A program made the translations under genes and the position numbers. The notes beneath the pieces were generated by a model. That model was not told where the DNA came from. It did no database searches and was given only the letters and a program-made list of their open reading frames with translations. This document shows, piece after piece, positions 1 to 10,700 of a stretch of 36,087 nucleotides of DNA. Origin of the DNA: Clostridia bacterium (GTDB lineage Bacteria > Bacillota > Clostridia > Christensenellales > CAG-1252); NCBI GenBank assembly GCA_024685775.1, contig JAIKVL010000019.1:1-36087 (forward strand). Reading direction: 5' to 3'. Positions within the stretch are counted from its first letter, which is position 1, and every line of letters starts with the position of its first letter.

Positions 1-476
1 ACGAACATTCCGACGAAGATCATCATCACGCTCGCCGCGACCGAATAACGAAGCAGTCTCGTCGTCCGCGCGTTCGCTTCCGTATACGCCGTATCTTTGA
101 GTTCAATGCGGCTTGTAACGGCATACAAACGATCTTGCTTATGATCCGCAAGCGCGTCGTAAAAACAGGCTTCCTCGCTATACTCACCCGCAAACGTTCC
201 TTGATTGTACTCGCTGAGGTCTTCAAGATCCTTCGGCTTCCCGATCATGAGGAAATAAGTGTTGCGCGCCGCTTGCGCCCGCTCCCGATACTCTCGGACT
301 TCTTCCTCGGATAAGGTCGGCGTCTTATCCCAAAAAGCCTCTCGATATTCCGCGAGAGATCCCCAGACGATAGCCCCGCCGATCATAAGAAGCAAAAACG
401 CGATCGAAATCGCAAGGACCTTCGGGCTGTGCAAAAGCTTTTTTATTCCGAATTTCAAAACGCCCGAAATCTTCAT
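1..476 (-). CDS. ABC-2 type transporter permease, partial (runs off left edge)
   Basis: This frame is open to the left edge, so only the N-terminal 158 or so residues are present. It starts ATG at 476, with a GGAG-rich site upstream inside the preceding permease gene, and overlaps that gene's stop by 4 bp (ATGA). Visible are a short cytoplasmic N-terminus, a hydrophobic helix at about residues 18-40, a hydrophilic acidic segment of about 100 residues, and the start of a second hydrophobic helix at the cut. This layout (one helix, a large extracytoplasmic loop, then more helices) is that of ABC-2 exporter permeases and matches the neighbouring permease. It is probably the second membrane subunit of the exporter encoded with the ATPase at 1450-2148. 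Substrate is unknown. Confidence 0.75.
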   Translation of the reverse strand, partial: MKISGVLKFGIKKLLHSPKVLAISIAFLLLMIGGAIVWGSLAEYREAFWDKTPTLSEEEVREYRERAQAARNTYFLMIGKPKDLEDLSEYNQGTFAGEYSEEACFYDALADHKQDRLYAVTSRIELKDTAYTEANARTTRLLRYSVAASVMMIFVGMF

Positions 477-1453
477 ATCTCCTGCCTCCTCGCGCTTCTT
501 ACGCAAAGCAGCGCCCATCCCGCCGCCGCAAGCGCGTCTACGCCGCAATACATCCCGCTCTGCCACGAGAAGCCCGGATCGGGATCGAAAAAGACGCGGA
601 AAACGGGAAGCAACGACAAGATCAAAGACCGATCCTCTTCGCGCAGCCCGCCGATATTGACCTTTTGAAAGACGAATTCCGCGATGGCAAGCCCGAGGAT
701 CAACACGGAAGAGATCCCGAGAGCCGCCGCCATACTTTTCGCCCGAATCGTCAGAAACGCCGAAGCCGAGGACGCGAAAAGAGAGAGCAGAAAAAGCGCA
801 AGCGCCTTCGCAAAGAAGGCTTCCGCGACTCGGATCACGCCGACGCCGCTCGGAGAGGCGAGCAGTAACCGATACCCGAAATACCGCGCGCCGAAGATGA
901 TCCCCGCCGAAAGCCAAAGAAGAAACAACGCGGTTTCGACCGTCAGCAAAAACAGATACTTCCCGAAAAAGACGCTTTTTCGATCGACGCCCGCCACCAA
1001 AAAATTCTTTACGCAACCGTTTGCGAATTCTCTGAAAAGCCAAGCGCCCAAAAAGACGCAAATGAACAAAAAGACGATCCCCGTCCCTTGCGCGATGATC
1101 CAAAACGACCAAAGGTTCGTCTGTTTCAACCCGTAACTGAATCGGGCGGGCATCGCCGCGTATACGTCGTAATAATCCGCTTTGCTCTGCAATTTGACGC
1201 GCTCATACAGCGCGATATACGGATCGTATTGCTCCGTCAAGCCTTGTTCTCTCTGCTCCAACCGCCGCTCATAGTCGCTTTGCGTGTAAATATATTTCCC
1301 ATCATACGAATCCGTTTGCAGGGAGGGAGACGCCAAGAAAAAGACGTACGCCGACAGCAAAAACAGGACGAAGACCGCCAACACGATAAAGACCGTGCGG
1401 CTCCCGAGCAACCGTTTTGCCTCCGCTCGGTACATTCTTTGCGTCGCGTTCAT
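473..1453 (-). CDS. ABC-2 type transporter permease
   Basis: A 326-residue membrane protein. One helix lies at about residues 20-42, followed by a charged extracytoplasmic loop of about 70 residues rich in Tyr, Gln and Glu, then about five further hydrophobic helices and a short Arg-rich tail. This is the usual topology of ABC-2 permeases of drug, bacteriocin or lipid exporters. The gene is coupled to the ATPase upstream and to a second permease downstream by ATGA overlaps, so the three products are probably made together and assemble as one exporter. The sequence gives no hint of substrate. No regulator gene lies next to it in the window. Confidence 0.8.
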   Translation of the reverse strand: MNATQRMYRAEAKRLLGSRTVFIVLAVFVLFLLSAYVFFLASPSLQTDSYDGKYIYTQSDYERRLEQREQGLTEQYDPYIALYERVKLQSKADYYDVYAAMPARFSYGLKQTNLWSFWIIAQGTGIVFLFICVFLGAWLFREFANGCVKNFLVAGVDRKSVFFGKYLFLLTVETALFLLWLSAGIIFGARYFGYRLLLASPSGVGVIRVAEAFFAKALALFLLSLFASSASAFLTIRAKSMAAALGISSVLILGLAIAEFVFQKVNIGGLREEDRSLILSLLPVFRVFFDPDPGFSWQSGMYCGVDALAAAGWALLCVRSARRQEI

Positions 1454-2148
1454 TGAGAATCCCCCGCGCCGGTGACCTTTTCGAGGAAGAGTTCTTCAAG
1501 GGAATCGACCGAAGAAAGATCTTCGCAAACGTAGCGAACGACGCCCTCGTCGATAATCACGACGCTGTCGCAGATCTTTTCAAGCTCCGCGATGATATGC
1601 CCCGAGATCAAGACGGCGACGCCTTCCGAGGCGAGTTTCTTTATGATCTCCTCAAACAAGCGAACGCTGACCGGATCGATCCCATTAAACGGTTCGTCCA
1701 AGATCAAGACTTTCGGATGATTCAAAAGCGCGTACGCGAAATACAGACGTTGCTTCATTCCGAGCGAATACTTCGAATAACGGACGTTCGCGCTTTTCGC
1801 GAGTCCGACCGTCTTCAACGCCTCTCGGATCTCGGCGGGGCCGACGCCCCCGAAGAGTTCTCCGAGGACGGAGAGATTCTTCGCGCCCGACAGTTCGCCG
1901 TAAAACGCGGGAGATTCGATCATACATCCGATCGCGGCGCTTCCCTTTCCGGTGATTTCCTCGCCGTTTAGGAAGACCTGCCCTTCGGAAGGGATCGAAA
2001 GCCCGCAGATTATTTTCATAAGAGTGCTTTTCCCCGCGCCGTTCAGCCCGAGAAGTCCGCAAATGCGCCCGGGAGCGAGCGACATACTTACGTCTTCGAG
2101 AGCGACTTTTTCTTTGAAAAATTTGGACACGTTTTTGATTTCCAGCAT
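1450..2148 (-). CDS. ABC transporter ATP-binding protein (exporter type)
   Basis: A 232-residue nucleotide-binding subunit. It has Walker A GLNGAGKST, an ABC signature in the form YSLGMKQR, Walker B VLILDEP, a D-loop (FNGIDP) and an H-loop His in SGHIIAE. It is closest to ATPases of ABC-2 exporters such as the CcmA/BcrA type. I chose the ATG at 2148 because AGGGAGGAT precedes it at normal spacing; an in-frame start at 2199 lies between the promoter and this site and lacks a good ribosome site. It is first in an operon with two permeases and is transcribed from an extended -10 promoter about 32 bp upstream. Role: energises export across the cytoplasmic membrane. The substrate is unknown. Confidence 0.9.
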   Translation of the reverse strand: MLEIKNVSKFFKEKVALEDVSMSLAPGRICGLLGLNGAGKSTLMKIICGLSIPSEGQVFLNGEEITGKGSAAIGCMIESPAFYGELSGAKNLSVLGELFGGVGPAEIREALKTVGLAKSANVRYSKYSLGMKQRLYFAYALLNHPKVLILDEPFNGIDPVSVRLFEEIIKKLASEGVAVLISGHIIAELEKICDSVVIIDEGVVRYVCEDLSSVDSLEELFLEKVTGAGDSQ

Positions 2149-2179
2149 AGGATCCTCCCTCGCGATTCCGCGCACGTTG

Positions 2180-2188
2180 ATTATAGCA
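2180..2188 (-). promoter_or_regulatory. Extended -10 promoter for ABC-2 exporter operon
   Basis: The minus strand reads TGCTATAAT, a perfect TGN plus TATAAT extended -10 element. No good -35 box is seen 17 bp upstream. The leader to the ATG at 2148 is about 25 nt. The same TGCTATAAT element occurs at 30043-30051. Confidence 0.55.
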
Positions 2189-2271
2189 CGAATAATCAAG
2201 AAAAGGAAACCTTTTTTGTAAATAAAATATATCTTGTCGGCTTCGCCGCCGCACCGCCCCCGCGATTTCGC

Positions 2272-2300
2272 TTGATATCCCCTCTTTCGCGCGGTATAAT
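2272..2300 (+). promoter_or_regulatory. Promoter for ACT-PFL-queH operon
   Basis: TTGATA (2272-2277), a 17-bp spacer and a perfect TATAAT (2295-2300). The predicted start near 2307 gives a leader of about 20 nt that holds only the GGGGG ribosome site before the ATG at 2328. The short leader leaves no room for a riboswitch, so any control is at initiation. Confidence 0.8.
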
Positions 2301-2327
2301 TAGGGAAGAAAAAAACTTGGGGGCATT

Positions 2328-2597
2328 ATGAACGTTATTATCAGCGTTATCGGAAAAGATCGAATCGGAATCATTCGCGACGTTTCCGCGTTTCTCGCGG
2401 ATCTGAACATCAACATCGTGGATATCTCGCAAACCCTTATGGGCGAATATTTTACGATGATCATGCGCGCGAACCTCGAAAAGAGCGATATGCCGATCGA
2501 CAAACTCATCAAAGCGCTTCGCGAAAAAGGCGAAAGCGTCGGCTTGGACATCAATCTCCGCAGCGAAGACATCTTCAACGCGATGCATAGGATCTGA
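2328..2597 (+). CDS. ACT domain-containing protein (UPF0237 family)
   Basis: An 89-residue protein made of one ACT domain. It has the typical opening ([20 protein letters not shown]), the [13 protein letters not shown] helix/strand segment and a C-terminal strand ending in ATG-proximal [12 protein letters not shown] domains bind amino acids or other small ligands and usually dimerise. This stand-alone family is commonly encoded directly upstream of a UPF0210/PFL-family protein, as here: only 2 bp separate its stop from the next ATG. It is therefore likely a ligand-sensing partner or regulator of that protein. Ligand and exact role are not established. The GGGGG site before the ATG decides the start. 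Confidence 0.9.
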   Translation: MNVIISVIGKDRIGIIRDVSAFLADLNINIVDISQTLMGEYFTMIMRANLEKSDMPIDKLIKALREKGESVGLDINLRSEDIFNAMHRI

Positions 2598-2599
2598 TT

Positions 2600-3949
2600 A
2601 TGATTACGGATAAAGAAATATTCGAAACGGTCGGAATGGTCCGCTCGCAGCATTTGGACGTCCGCTGCATCACGATGGGCATCTCTCTTTTCGACTGCAT
2701 TTCTTCGGATAAAGAAGAGACGGCGCGCCGCGTGTACGACAAGATCGCGACCTACGCGAAAGACATCGTGGACGTAGGCAACAAGATCGCGACGATGTAC
2801 GGCGTCCCCGTCGTCAACAAGCGCGTCTCCGTGACGCCCGCGAGCCTCATCGGCGCATCGAGCGGCGGCTACCTCGAAATCGCCCGCGCGATGGATAAAG
2901 CCGCGGCGGAGACCGGAATCGATTTCATCGGGGGCTACACCGCCCTCGTCCAAAAAGGCGCGACCGAAAAGGAAAACGCCTTCCTTTCGACGATCCCCAA
3001 AGCCCTCGCCACGACGAAAAAAGTCTGCTCGTCCGTCAACGTCGCTTCTTCCCGCGCCGGAATTAATATGGACGCGGTCAAGCGCATGGGCGATATCGTC
3101 AAAGAGACCGCCTATCTGACCAAGGACGAAGATTCCATCGGATGCGCGAAGCTCGTCACCTTCGCAAACGCCGTCGAGGACAACCCCTTTATGGCGGGCG
3201 CTTTCCACGGGACGGGCGAAGCGGATAAAGTCATCAACGTCGGCGTCAGCGGACCGGGTGTCGTCAAAGTCGCGCTCGAACAAGTGGACGGCGACTTGAC
3301 CGCCGTCGCGGAGACCGTCAAAAAGACGGCGTTCAAAGTGACCCGCGTCGGGCAGCTCGTCGCGAAGACGGCGGCTAAGATGCTCGGAGCGGAATTCGGC
3401 ATCGTGGACCTCTCCCTCGCCCCGACGCCCGCGATCGGTGACAGCGTCGGCAGGATCCTCGAAGAAATGGGGCTCGAAAGAGTCGGCGCATGCGGGACGA
3501 CCGCCGCGCTCGCGCTTTTGAACGACGCCGTCAAAAAAGGCGGCATTATGGCGAGTTCGCACGTCGGCGGGCTTTCGGGCGCGTTTATCCCCGTTTCCGA
3601 AGATATCGGAATGATCGAAGCGGCGGAAATGGGCGCTTTGACCCTCGAACGCCTCGAAGCGATGACCTCGGTTTGCAGCGTCGGTATCGATATGGTCGCG
3701 ATCCCCGGCGACACCCCCGCGGAAGTCATTTCCGCAATGATCGCGGACGAAGCCGCGATCGGCGTCACCAATCACAAGACGACCGCCGTCCGCGCGATCC
3801 CCGTCTACGGAAAGACGGTCGGCGATACCGCTTCTTTCGGCGGGCTCCTCGGGCGCGCTCCGATCATGAAAGTCAGCGGCTATTCCCCCTTGAAATTCAT
3901 CAGCCGTGGCGGCAGGATCCCCGCCCCGCTCAGTAGCAATAAGAACTGA
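2600..3949 (+). CDS. PFL family protein (UPF0210, DUF711)
   Basis: A 449-residue protein over its full family length. Recognisable segments are the N-terminal [18 protein letters not shown], the Gly-rich [17 protein letters not shown], the [18 protein letters not shown] region and the C-terminal [10 protein letters not shown]...[11 protein letters not shown]. The family has a pyruvate-formate-lyase-like fold by structural annotation, but I know of no settled reaction. It follows the ACT gene by 2 bp, with an AGGA ribosome site inside the ACT gene, and its TGA overlaps the queH start by one base. The close packing suggests co-regulation with the ACT protein, possibly as sensor and effector. 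It is probably a cytoplasmic enzyme; no signal peptide or membrane helix is visible. Confidence 0.9.
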   Translation: MITDKEIFETVGMVRSQHLDVRCITMGISLFDCISSDKEETARRVYDKIATYAKDIVDVGNKIATMYGVPVVNKRVSVTPASLIGASSGGYLEIARAMDKAAAETGIDFIGGYTALVQKGATEKENAFLSTIPKALATTKKVCSSVNVASSRAGINMDAVKRMGDIVKETAYLTKDEDSIGCAKLVTFANAVEDNPFMAGAFHGTGEADKVINVGVSGPGVVKVALEQVDGDLTAVAETVKKTAFKVTRVGQLVAKTAAKMLGAEFGIVDLSLAPTPAIGDSVGRILEEMGLERVGACGTTAALALLNDAVKKGGIMASSHVGGLSGAFIPVSEDIGMIEAAEMGALTLERLEAMTSVCSVGIDMVAIPGDTPAEVISAMIADEAAIGVTNHKTTAVRAIPVYGKTVGDTASFGGLLGRAPIMKVSGYSPLKFISRGGRIPAPLSSNKN

Positions 3950-4560
3950 TGAACGCGAGAAATTACCACAAAGAAATGAAAGCGGCGATCGCCGAAATGA
4001 AAGAGCGAGGAGAGACCCCCTCGCTTCTTTTGCACGCCTGTTGCGCGCCCTGCGCGTCGCATCCTTTGACCATCCTCGCGGAGGCGTTCGACTTGACCGT
4101 CTTTTACTATAACCCGAACATCACGAGCGACGAAGAGCGCGAAAAGCGCTTCCTCGAACTCAAACGCCACCTCGAAAAGAACTATCCGCGCGTCGGCTTG
4201 ATCTTGGGAAACGCGGACGGAGAACGCTTCGCGGAAGCCGCGAGAGGGCTTGAAACCGCGCCCGAAGGCGGGCTGCGCTGCGCGAAATGCTTCGCCCTGC
4301 GCCTCAACGAAACGGCGCGCCTCGCCGCGGAACAAGGCTTCGATTACTTCGCCACGACCTTGACCCTTTCTCCCCTCAAAAACCCCGTCCTGATCAACGG
4401 GATCGGCGAAAAAGCCGCGGAGCAATACGGAGTAAAATACCTCGCGTCCGATTTCAAAAAGGACGGCGGCTACCTTCACTCGATCGAGATCTGCAAGAAA
4501 GAAGGTCTTTACAGACAAAATTATTGCGGCTGCGAATTCAGCAAGCGCATCGGCTCGTAA
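3949..4560 (+). CDS. queH: Epoxyqueuosine reductase QueH
   Basis: A 203-residue protein with the QueH (formerly DUF208) signature. It carries HACCAPC near residue 30, FYYNPNI, the RCAKCF pair, YFATTLTLSPLKN, and the C-terminal LYRQNYCGCEFS. The cysteines in CCAPC, CAKC and CGC fit the metal/iron-sulfur and redox sites of this family. QueH reduces epoxyqueuosine to queuosine, the last step of the tRNA wobble-base modification, and replaces the unrelated QueG. The ATG overlaps the PFL stop codon (TGATG) and has a weak ribosome site, so translation is probably coupled. Why a tRNA-modification enzyme shares an operon with ACT/PFL genes is not clear. A strong terminator follows. Confidence 0.92.
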   Translation: MNARNYHKEMKAAIAEMKERGETPSLLLHACCAPCASHPLTILAEAFDLTVFYYNPNITSDEEREKRFLELKRHLEKNYPRVGLILGNADGERFAEAARGLETAPEGGLRCAKCFALRLNETARLAAEQGFDYFATTLTLSPLKNPVLINGIGEKAAEQYGVKYLASDFKKDGGYLHSIEICKKEGLYRQNYCGCEFSKRIGS

Positions 4561-4636
4561 GTTCCGCGTTTGCCGCGATCTCGAATCCTCTTCCCTTTTT
4601 CAAACGCCTTTCGGCGCCCGATCCTTACGAAGTTAT

Positions 4637-4676
4637 AAAAACGCCCCGCCGCAGTCTTGTGGCGAGGCGTTTTTTA
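4637..4676. terminator. Bidirectional rho-independent terminator between queH and the MBG gene
   Basis: Arms AACGCCCCGCC and GGCGAGGCGTT (one mismatch) surround a 10-nt loop. A T tract follows on the plus strand, and an A tract before the stem gives a T tract on the minus strand, so the stem can end both convergent transcripts. Confidence 0.85.
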
Positions 4677-4711
4677 TTGAACGCGCGGGACTCTCCCCGC
4701 GGATTCATTTT

Positions 4712-7700
4712 TTATTTCGCTTGATCCGAGGAAGAGCCTCCTTTCGACTCGGTTTCGGACGCGGAGCCTTCGGCGGGCGTTTTCGGCGTGGCGCGGAAGG
4801 TCGCGACTTGTTGCTTTTCGCCGGCGTCTTTCTTCTCGCCTTTCTTTTTCAGAAGGAAGATCACGAGGAACGCGATCCCCGCAAGGACGGCGACGCCACC
4901 TGCGACGACCCCGACGATAACTCCGACGGAAGCGACTTGGACGACGGCGTAAGACGAGAAGTGGTTCGTGGAGAAGGTCAACACGCCCTTTTTCAGCGAA
5001 GCCTTCATATCGGTCTTACCGCCGTTCTCGTCGATATAGTAGACCTTGACGGTCTTGCCGAAGGGGACCTTCTTATCGTACGCGGTGGAAACGGTCGCTT
5101 CCCCTTCCGCAAAGGTCGAGCCTTCGAGGACGATATCGAGGACGAACTCCGTTCCCTTCGGGCAACCGTTCGGGAGATCTTCGGTGCGGATCGCGCTCTT
5201 CAACGCGACTTTCTTCCCGCCGATCGCCTGGATCGCGGCGGCGTTAAAGACGATCGAGGTCGATCCGATCTGCGCTTTTACTTCTTTCTTTTCGCTCGGA
5301 TCGTTCTTCGCGTTCCTGAAAAGGTCGGTCACGTCAGCGCCGCTCGTCCGCGCGGTTTGCTCGTCGATCTCTTTATAGAAAACCTTCGCGCCGTCGCCCG
5401 ATTGGGTCGGATCCGCTTCTTCGACGGTGACTTCGATTTCCGTCGATCCCGCGAGATAGTTCGCGGTCTCGGCGCAATTCACGGTGACGATATGTTTGCC
5501 GACCGCCGTAAAGGAATTGCCTTCATAGCCGATCGCCGCGTTTTCGAGAGCGGTAACGCCGCCGATCGAGAGCGCGCTGCCCGTCCACTTGAAGAGCGTC
5601 GTAACGCCGGAAAGGTCGAAAACGTTCTTCGCTTTATTGATCACGAACGCTTTGGAAACGGCGGCGCCCGCGGGGAGAAGGTAATTCGGGTTATTGAGCG
5701 CGATCGCGGTCGCGACGTAAGAACCCGCGTTCGCTTTCGCGCCCTCGACGGTGACTTCGAGGATATCCCTGTTTACGATGTTGCCCGCATTCGCTTCGGG
5801 CGCTTTTTCCGTCCCGTCATAGGTAAAGGCCGCGACGCCCCAATCCAGCGTCACGACGCGCCCCGTAACGACGTACTCGGCTTTCTCGAAGGTGATCGCG
5901 TAGTTATTGTTGATCTTCGTCCCGACGATCGGATACGTTCCGACGCCCGTGGCGGGCGTAACTGCGGTGGTGACGCTGAACGCCGCGTCGCTGTGGACGA
6001 CGTTCCCTTCGGTGACTTTATAGGTGAGGATCTCGACCGCGTCGCCGTAAACGCTCGTCTTATCGTCGATCTTGACGGTGATCGGACGCGCCGTAACGGT
6101 GAGCGCGCCGCCGACGAAGGAGATCGCGTAGTTCTCGCTCGAAACGCCCGAAACCTCGATCGGGTATCTTCCGATCCTGCCGTAAAGCTCATAGTCGCAG
6201 GTCAAGACGACCGCGCCGACGAGATCGGCTTCGGTTTCACCGAGGATAAATCCTTCGATCGTCTTCGTAAACGAGGGGATCTCTTCGCCGTAGACGACGG
6301 TCTTATCTTCCGCGCGGACGGTCAACGCCTTTTTCTCGATCGTAAACGACGCGTAAGAATCCGCTACGGTATAATCGGAAAGTTCGGCGATCGACAGCCG
6401 AGCGTAATACTTGCCCGCATTCTTCGGAACCGTCCTCGTCCAAGCGCCCGCCGCGACGTCCGCCGCAGTCTGCGCGCTTCCGGCGGGAGCGTAATAAATC
6501 GTTACGAACGCATTGTCGATCAATTCCACGCTGTCCGACCCCTTCCAACCGACGACTTCGACGCCGTTTCCGACGGTGGGTTCGGCAATCGAGTCGCCGT
6601 AGGTCACGTTTGAAACGGAAACCGAGGAAGTCAAGGTCACTTTGCGGATCGTAAGAAGCGCCGTCATATTTTCGATCGCTTCGTAATTGTCATAATCTCC
6701 CGCAAAGATCGCCGTCGCGACTTGCTCTCCCGAATGCACCGCGGAGTTGCCGTCATAGCTCACGGTAACGCCCGAGGGAAGCGTCCCGCGGATCGTCACG
6801 GCGTGCGTCTCTCCGTCGTAATCGAACTGCGCGTCTTCAAACGTAACGCCCGACACGTCGTAGGTCGCTTTCCCGACGAGGAGATACGCGTCGTTCTCGC
6901 TGTCGACGTTCACCGTGACTTCGTAGTTCGCGGTATCGGACGGGCTGACGTTCATAAGATATTTGCCCGCGGGGAGCTCGGGTCCGAGATCGTCGTAATC
7001 GTAAGCTGCGGAACCTTTGACGAACGAGATCACGACGACCGAAAGGATCGAATCGCCGTTCACGAGTCCGTTCTGCCCCGCGGAGAGGTACAGCCCGTTA
7101 TTCTGCATTTCGAGTCCGAGATTGGTCCAACCCTCTTCGTCGCCGTAGGTCACGGTCTTCGGAGCGCTCACGTAGGTAACGGTGATCGGACGCTTCGTAA
7201 CGGTGTAAGTGCCCTGCTCAAAGGTAATTGCGTAATTCGAGTCGGTATCTTCGCCGCCGATCGGGTACTCGCCGACGCCGGTCGACACGGAAAGCGCGAC
7301 GCCGTCCGAAATGCGCTCGTAAGCGGTAAGCGCGTAAGACGGAGCGTCTCCTTCCACGATCGAACCTTCCGCGAGGGTCGCGCCGATATCCGCGAGGGTG
7401 CCGCCGTAGACGGCTTCCGCGTCACCGATACGATAGCGGATCGCGCGCTCGGTGACGGTATAGACTCCGCCGTCGTAAACGAACGTAACGGCGTAGTTAT
7501 TATCCGCCGAATAGCCGCGAACGGCGTAAGTACCGACGGGCGTTTTGAAATTGAGTTCGGTTTGGTCTTCGACTTCCCACGCTTTGAGCAAAACGGGGTC
7601 CGCGTCGCCGAAGGAAAGCGTGCCGGACGTGCGCGTCGCGGTAAGAGTCGCGGGCGCGTCGCCGTAGACGGAAGTAAAATTCCCGACCGTATAGGTGACC

Positions 7701-10700
7701 GCGCGCGGATTGATCGTGTAGACCGCGTTCGTCGTGCTGTCGAGAACGTAGTTCGGGTTATTCGCGGAAACGACGAGGATCGGATATTCGCCCGCGTCGG
7801 TTTCGTTCGTGATAAGGATCGGATCGCCGCTCTGCGTGGTCGACGTAAGCGTGTACGCCGTGTCGCCCGTAAAGACCTCGCCCGCGGTAACCTCCGCAGT
7901 CAAACCCTTGACCAAAATCGTTCCGTAGGTGATCGTTTTAGAGTCCGCTTTGACCGAAATGTGCATCGGAGCGATCTCGTAAGTCGCGGATCCGGTCGGC
8001 GCGCCGAGTTCGACGGTATAGCCGCAGTTTGCGCCCTCGATCACTTTATAGTTGTCGTCCTCGATGGAGATCGTGATCGTAAACGAGCCGACGTTCACGT
8101 TATCGCCCGCCGAAACGGCGATCGTCGCGCTTTGCGTTTGGCTGTTGACGTCTTCGTAAGTTCCGGTGATCTCTTTCGCGGACTTGGAGTAGACCATATC
8201 GGGGACGGAAAGCGTAACGACGACGCCCGCGCGGAGAATGCTCCACTCTTTCGAGACGCCCTGCCCGCTCGAAAGCGTGTAGTTCGTGTTGTCGATCGAA
8301 TTCGCGACCGCGGTATAGGTGCCGACGAACGTCTTTTGATTATCCGCGTAGCCGAGATTGATTTCGTCGGAATCTTTCGCCTTGTTATCGATGGTCGCGG
8401 TAACCGTCTTCGGTTCGCCGTCGAAGGTAAAGGACGAGGCGCTCCAAGTCAGCTCGACCGGACGAGGCAGGATCGTAAAGTCGACCGAGCCCGCGGCGAA
8501 ATAGTTATCCGCACCTGTGCCGATCAAATCATAATCGAGCGCCCACCCGCCGGTATATGCGCCCGCATCGACGGTGTTTCCGCCTTGGAATTCGAAGAAG
8601 ACGTTTCCGAGCGTGCCCCAGACGTCGCCCGTTTGGATGCCTTCGACCGAAGCGACGGTCGGCTTTTGATTCTCGCCGTTATAGACGAGGTCGTTCGTGT
8701 GGAGCCAATTAAGGGTCAGCTCTCTTCTTTGCATAACGACGGAAGTCTCCGTGTTCGTCAAAACGTAGTTCGCGTTGGCAGTCTCCGCGACGAACGTATA
8801 CGTTCCTTGATTTTTGAAATCGACGCCGGCCTTTTCGCGGACGGTAACGACGAGCGAATCCGAATCGGCAGGAACGCGCGTCGCGCTCGCGGCGGGAAGA
8901 GCCTGCGCGGTTCCGTTATAGACGTAGCCGCCCTGCGGCTCGGAAGCCCAAACGACGGCGACGGACACGGGATTGATTGTCAGCGTCGCGGTCATATTCG
9001 GGATTTGGTTATAGTTCTCGTAATCGCCGTCGAAAATCGCTATGATAAGATAACTTCCTCGATTTCTCTTCCCCGTAAAGGTTTCGTCGCCGACTTTATA
9101 GGAAACTGTGACGCCCGCGGGAAGCGCGCCGCTGATCCTGATTTCGTGATTCACGCCGTCGAAAGGCACCGTGGCGCCCGAAAAGCTGACGCCCGACATA
9201 TCGTAATTCGCGACGCCGACGCCGAACGTAACGCCCGAAACGAAGTCGAGGTTATAGTTCGCGTTCACCGCGTCGTTCGTAAACGCCAAAGAACCTTGCA
9301 AGATCGCGTAGCTGCCTTTATCTTCGCCCACCTCACGAGTAAGAGAGCCGGTCAGGACGGGAACGTCCGAGCCCAAAGCGCCGCTCGTCGAATAGGTAAA
9401 GAAAGCGGGATCGGGATCGCCGTAGACCTTGGATTGACCCGCATTCGGAGTGACGGTAAAATCCGCTTTGCCGATCGAAACGACAAAAGACCCCGTCGCT
9501 TCGCTGTGGTTCGCGGCGTTCGCCTTAAAGTAGACGGTGTGACTGCCCGCGTTCGTAAAAGACGGGATCGCTGCGATAAAGACGCCGTTCGAAGTGTCCG
9601 AATAAGCGTAAGTAATGGTTTTGCTCCCGATCGCGGTCGCGGGGGTCTCGGAAACGGTTGCGGTAAGGGGCGCCGACGTATAGGTCAAGACGCCGCTCTG
9701 CGCGACGGACGCATTCGTGATCGCGGCGGGCGTGATCGCATATTCCGCAACCATCGCGCCAAGCGAAAGATCAAGCGCGTAGTCATAGTTCTCGGGAGAA
9801 ACAGAACTCCATTCGACGGCATAGTTCGGATCCTCGATGTCGACACTGACTTTGAACGTTCCGACGTTGACGTTATCTTCGCCGGAAATCAGTTCGATCT
9901 TCGCGTTTTGGGAAACGCTCGCGACGTCGACATACGAACCGGTAACGATTTTCGGGGAATCGGAGTAGGTAAGATCCGGAGCGCTCAGCGTAACTTTTAC
10001 GCTCTTCGCGGAAACGTACAAAACACCGGGGACGAAAATAATATCGTAGTTATCGCTCGTTCGTCCGCTCGGGGTGATCGCATAACCGATCGACTCGGAC
10101 GCGGGGCTGCCGACCGAATAGTCGCAAGCGAAAGCCGTCTCTCCCCCGAGACACCAAAAATCTTCGCCGGGCACGAATCCTTCCGCGCTTACGGTGAAAC
10201 TCGGAATCGGGTCGTAGTACGTAATGAACTTCGTGTCCGCGGTAATGGTAAGATCCTTTTTCGTGATCGCGAAAGTTTCGAGGTTGATGAAGTTGATATC
10301 GTAATTCGAGGCGTAAGGGGCTTTCAAAGCAAGCGTTCCCTGCTGGACGACATGCGCGCCGACGGTCTCTCCCGCGACGCGGGTCAACGCGCCGTCGAAG
10401 AAGGCGGCGGTCGCTTGGATCGCATCATCGTATTGACTCGCGCCGACGACGAAAGTAAACGTCGGATCGGCGGAACCGTAGACCTTGCTTTGACCGGAAG
10501 CGACGGAGACGTCCAAAGTCGCTTTGACGATCTCGAAAGAGACGGCGCTTGCGCCCGCAGAGACGTAGTTCACAAAGTACTCGCCCGCGACTTCGACGCC
10601 GTCGCAGGTGAAGTTATAGCGAAGCTCGTATTGTCCGACGTTCTTCAAGCAATCGCCGATCACGCCGAGATCCTGCCATGCGCTCCAATTCGCGCCGCCG

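Noticed and set aside
2300..3775. A 491-codon minus-strand frame opposite the ACT and PFL genes
   Set aside because: His/Asp/Arg-rich composition with no motif; both plus-strand genes match known families.
4712..4850. Sortase anchoring of the giant surface protein
   Set aside because: No LPXTG or similar motif precedes the C-terminal helix, and the 45-residue cytoplasmic tail is too long for a sorting signal.
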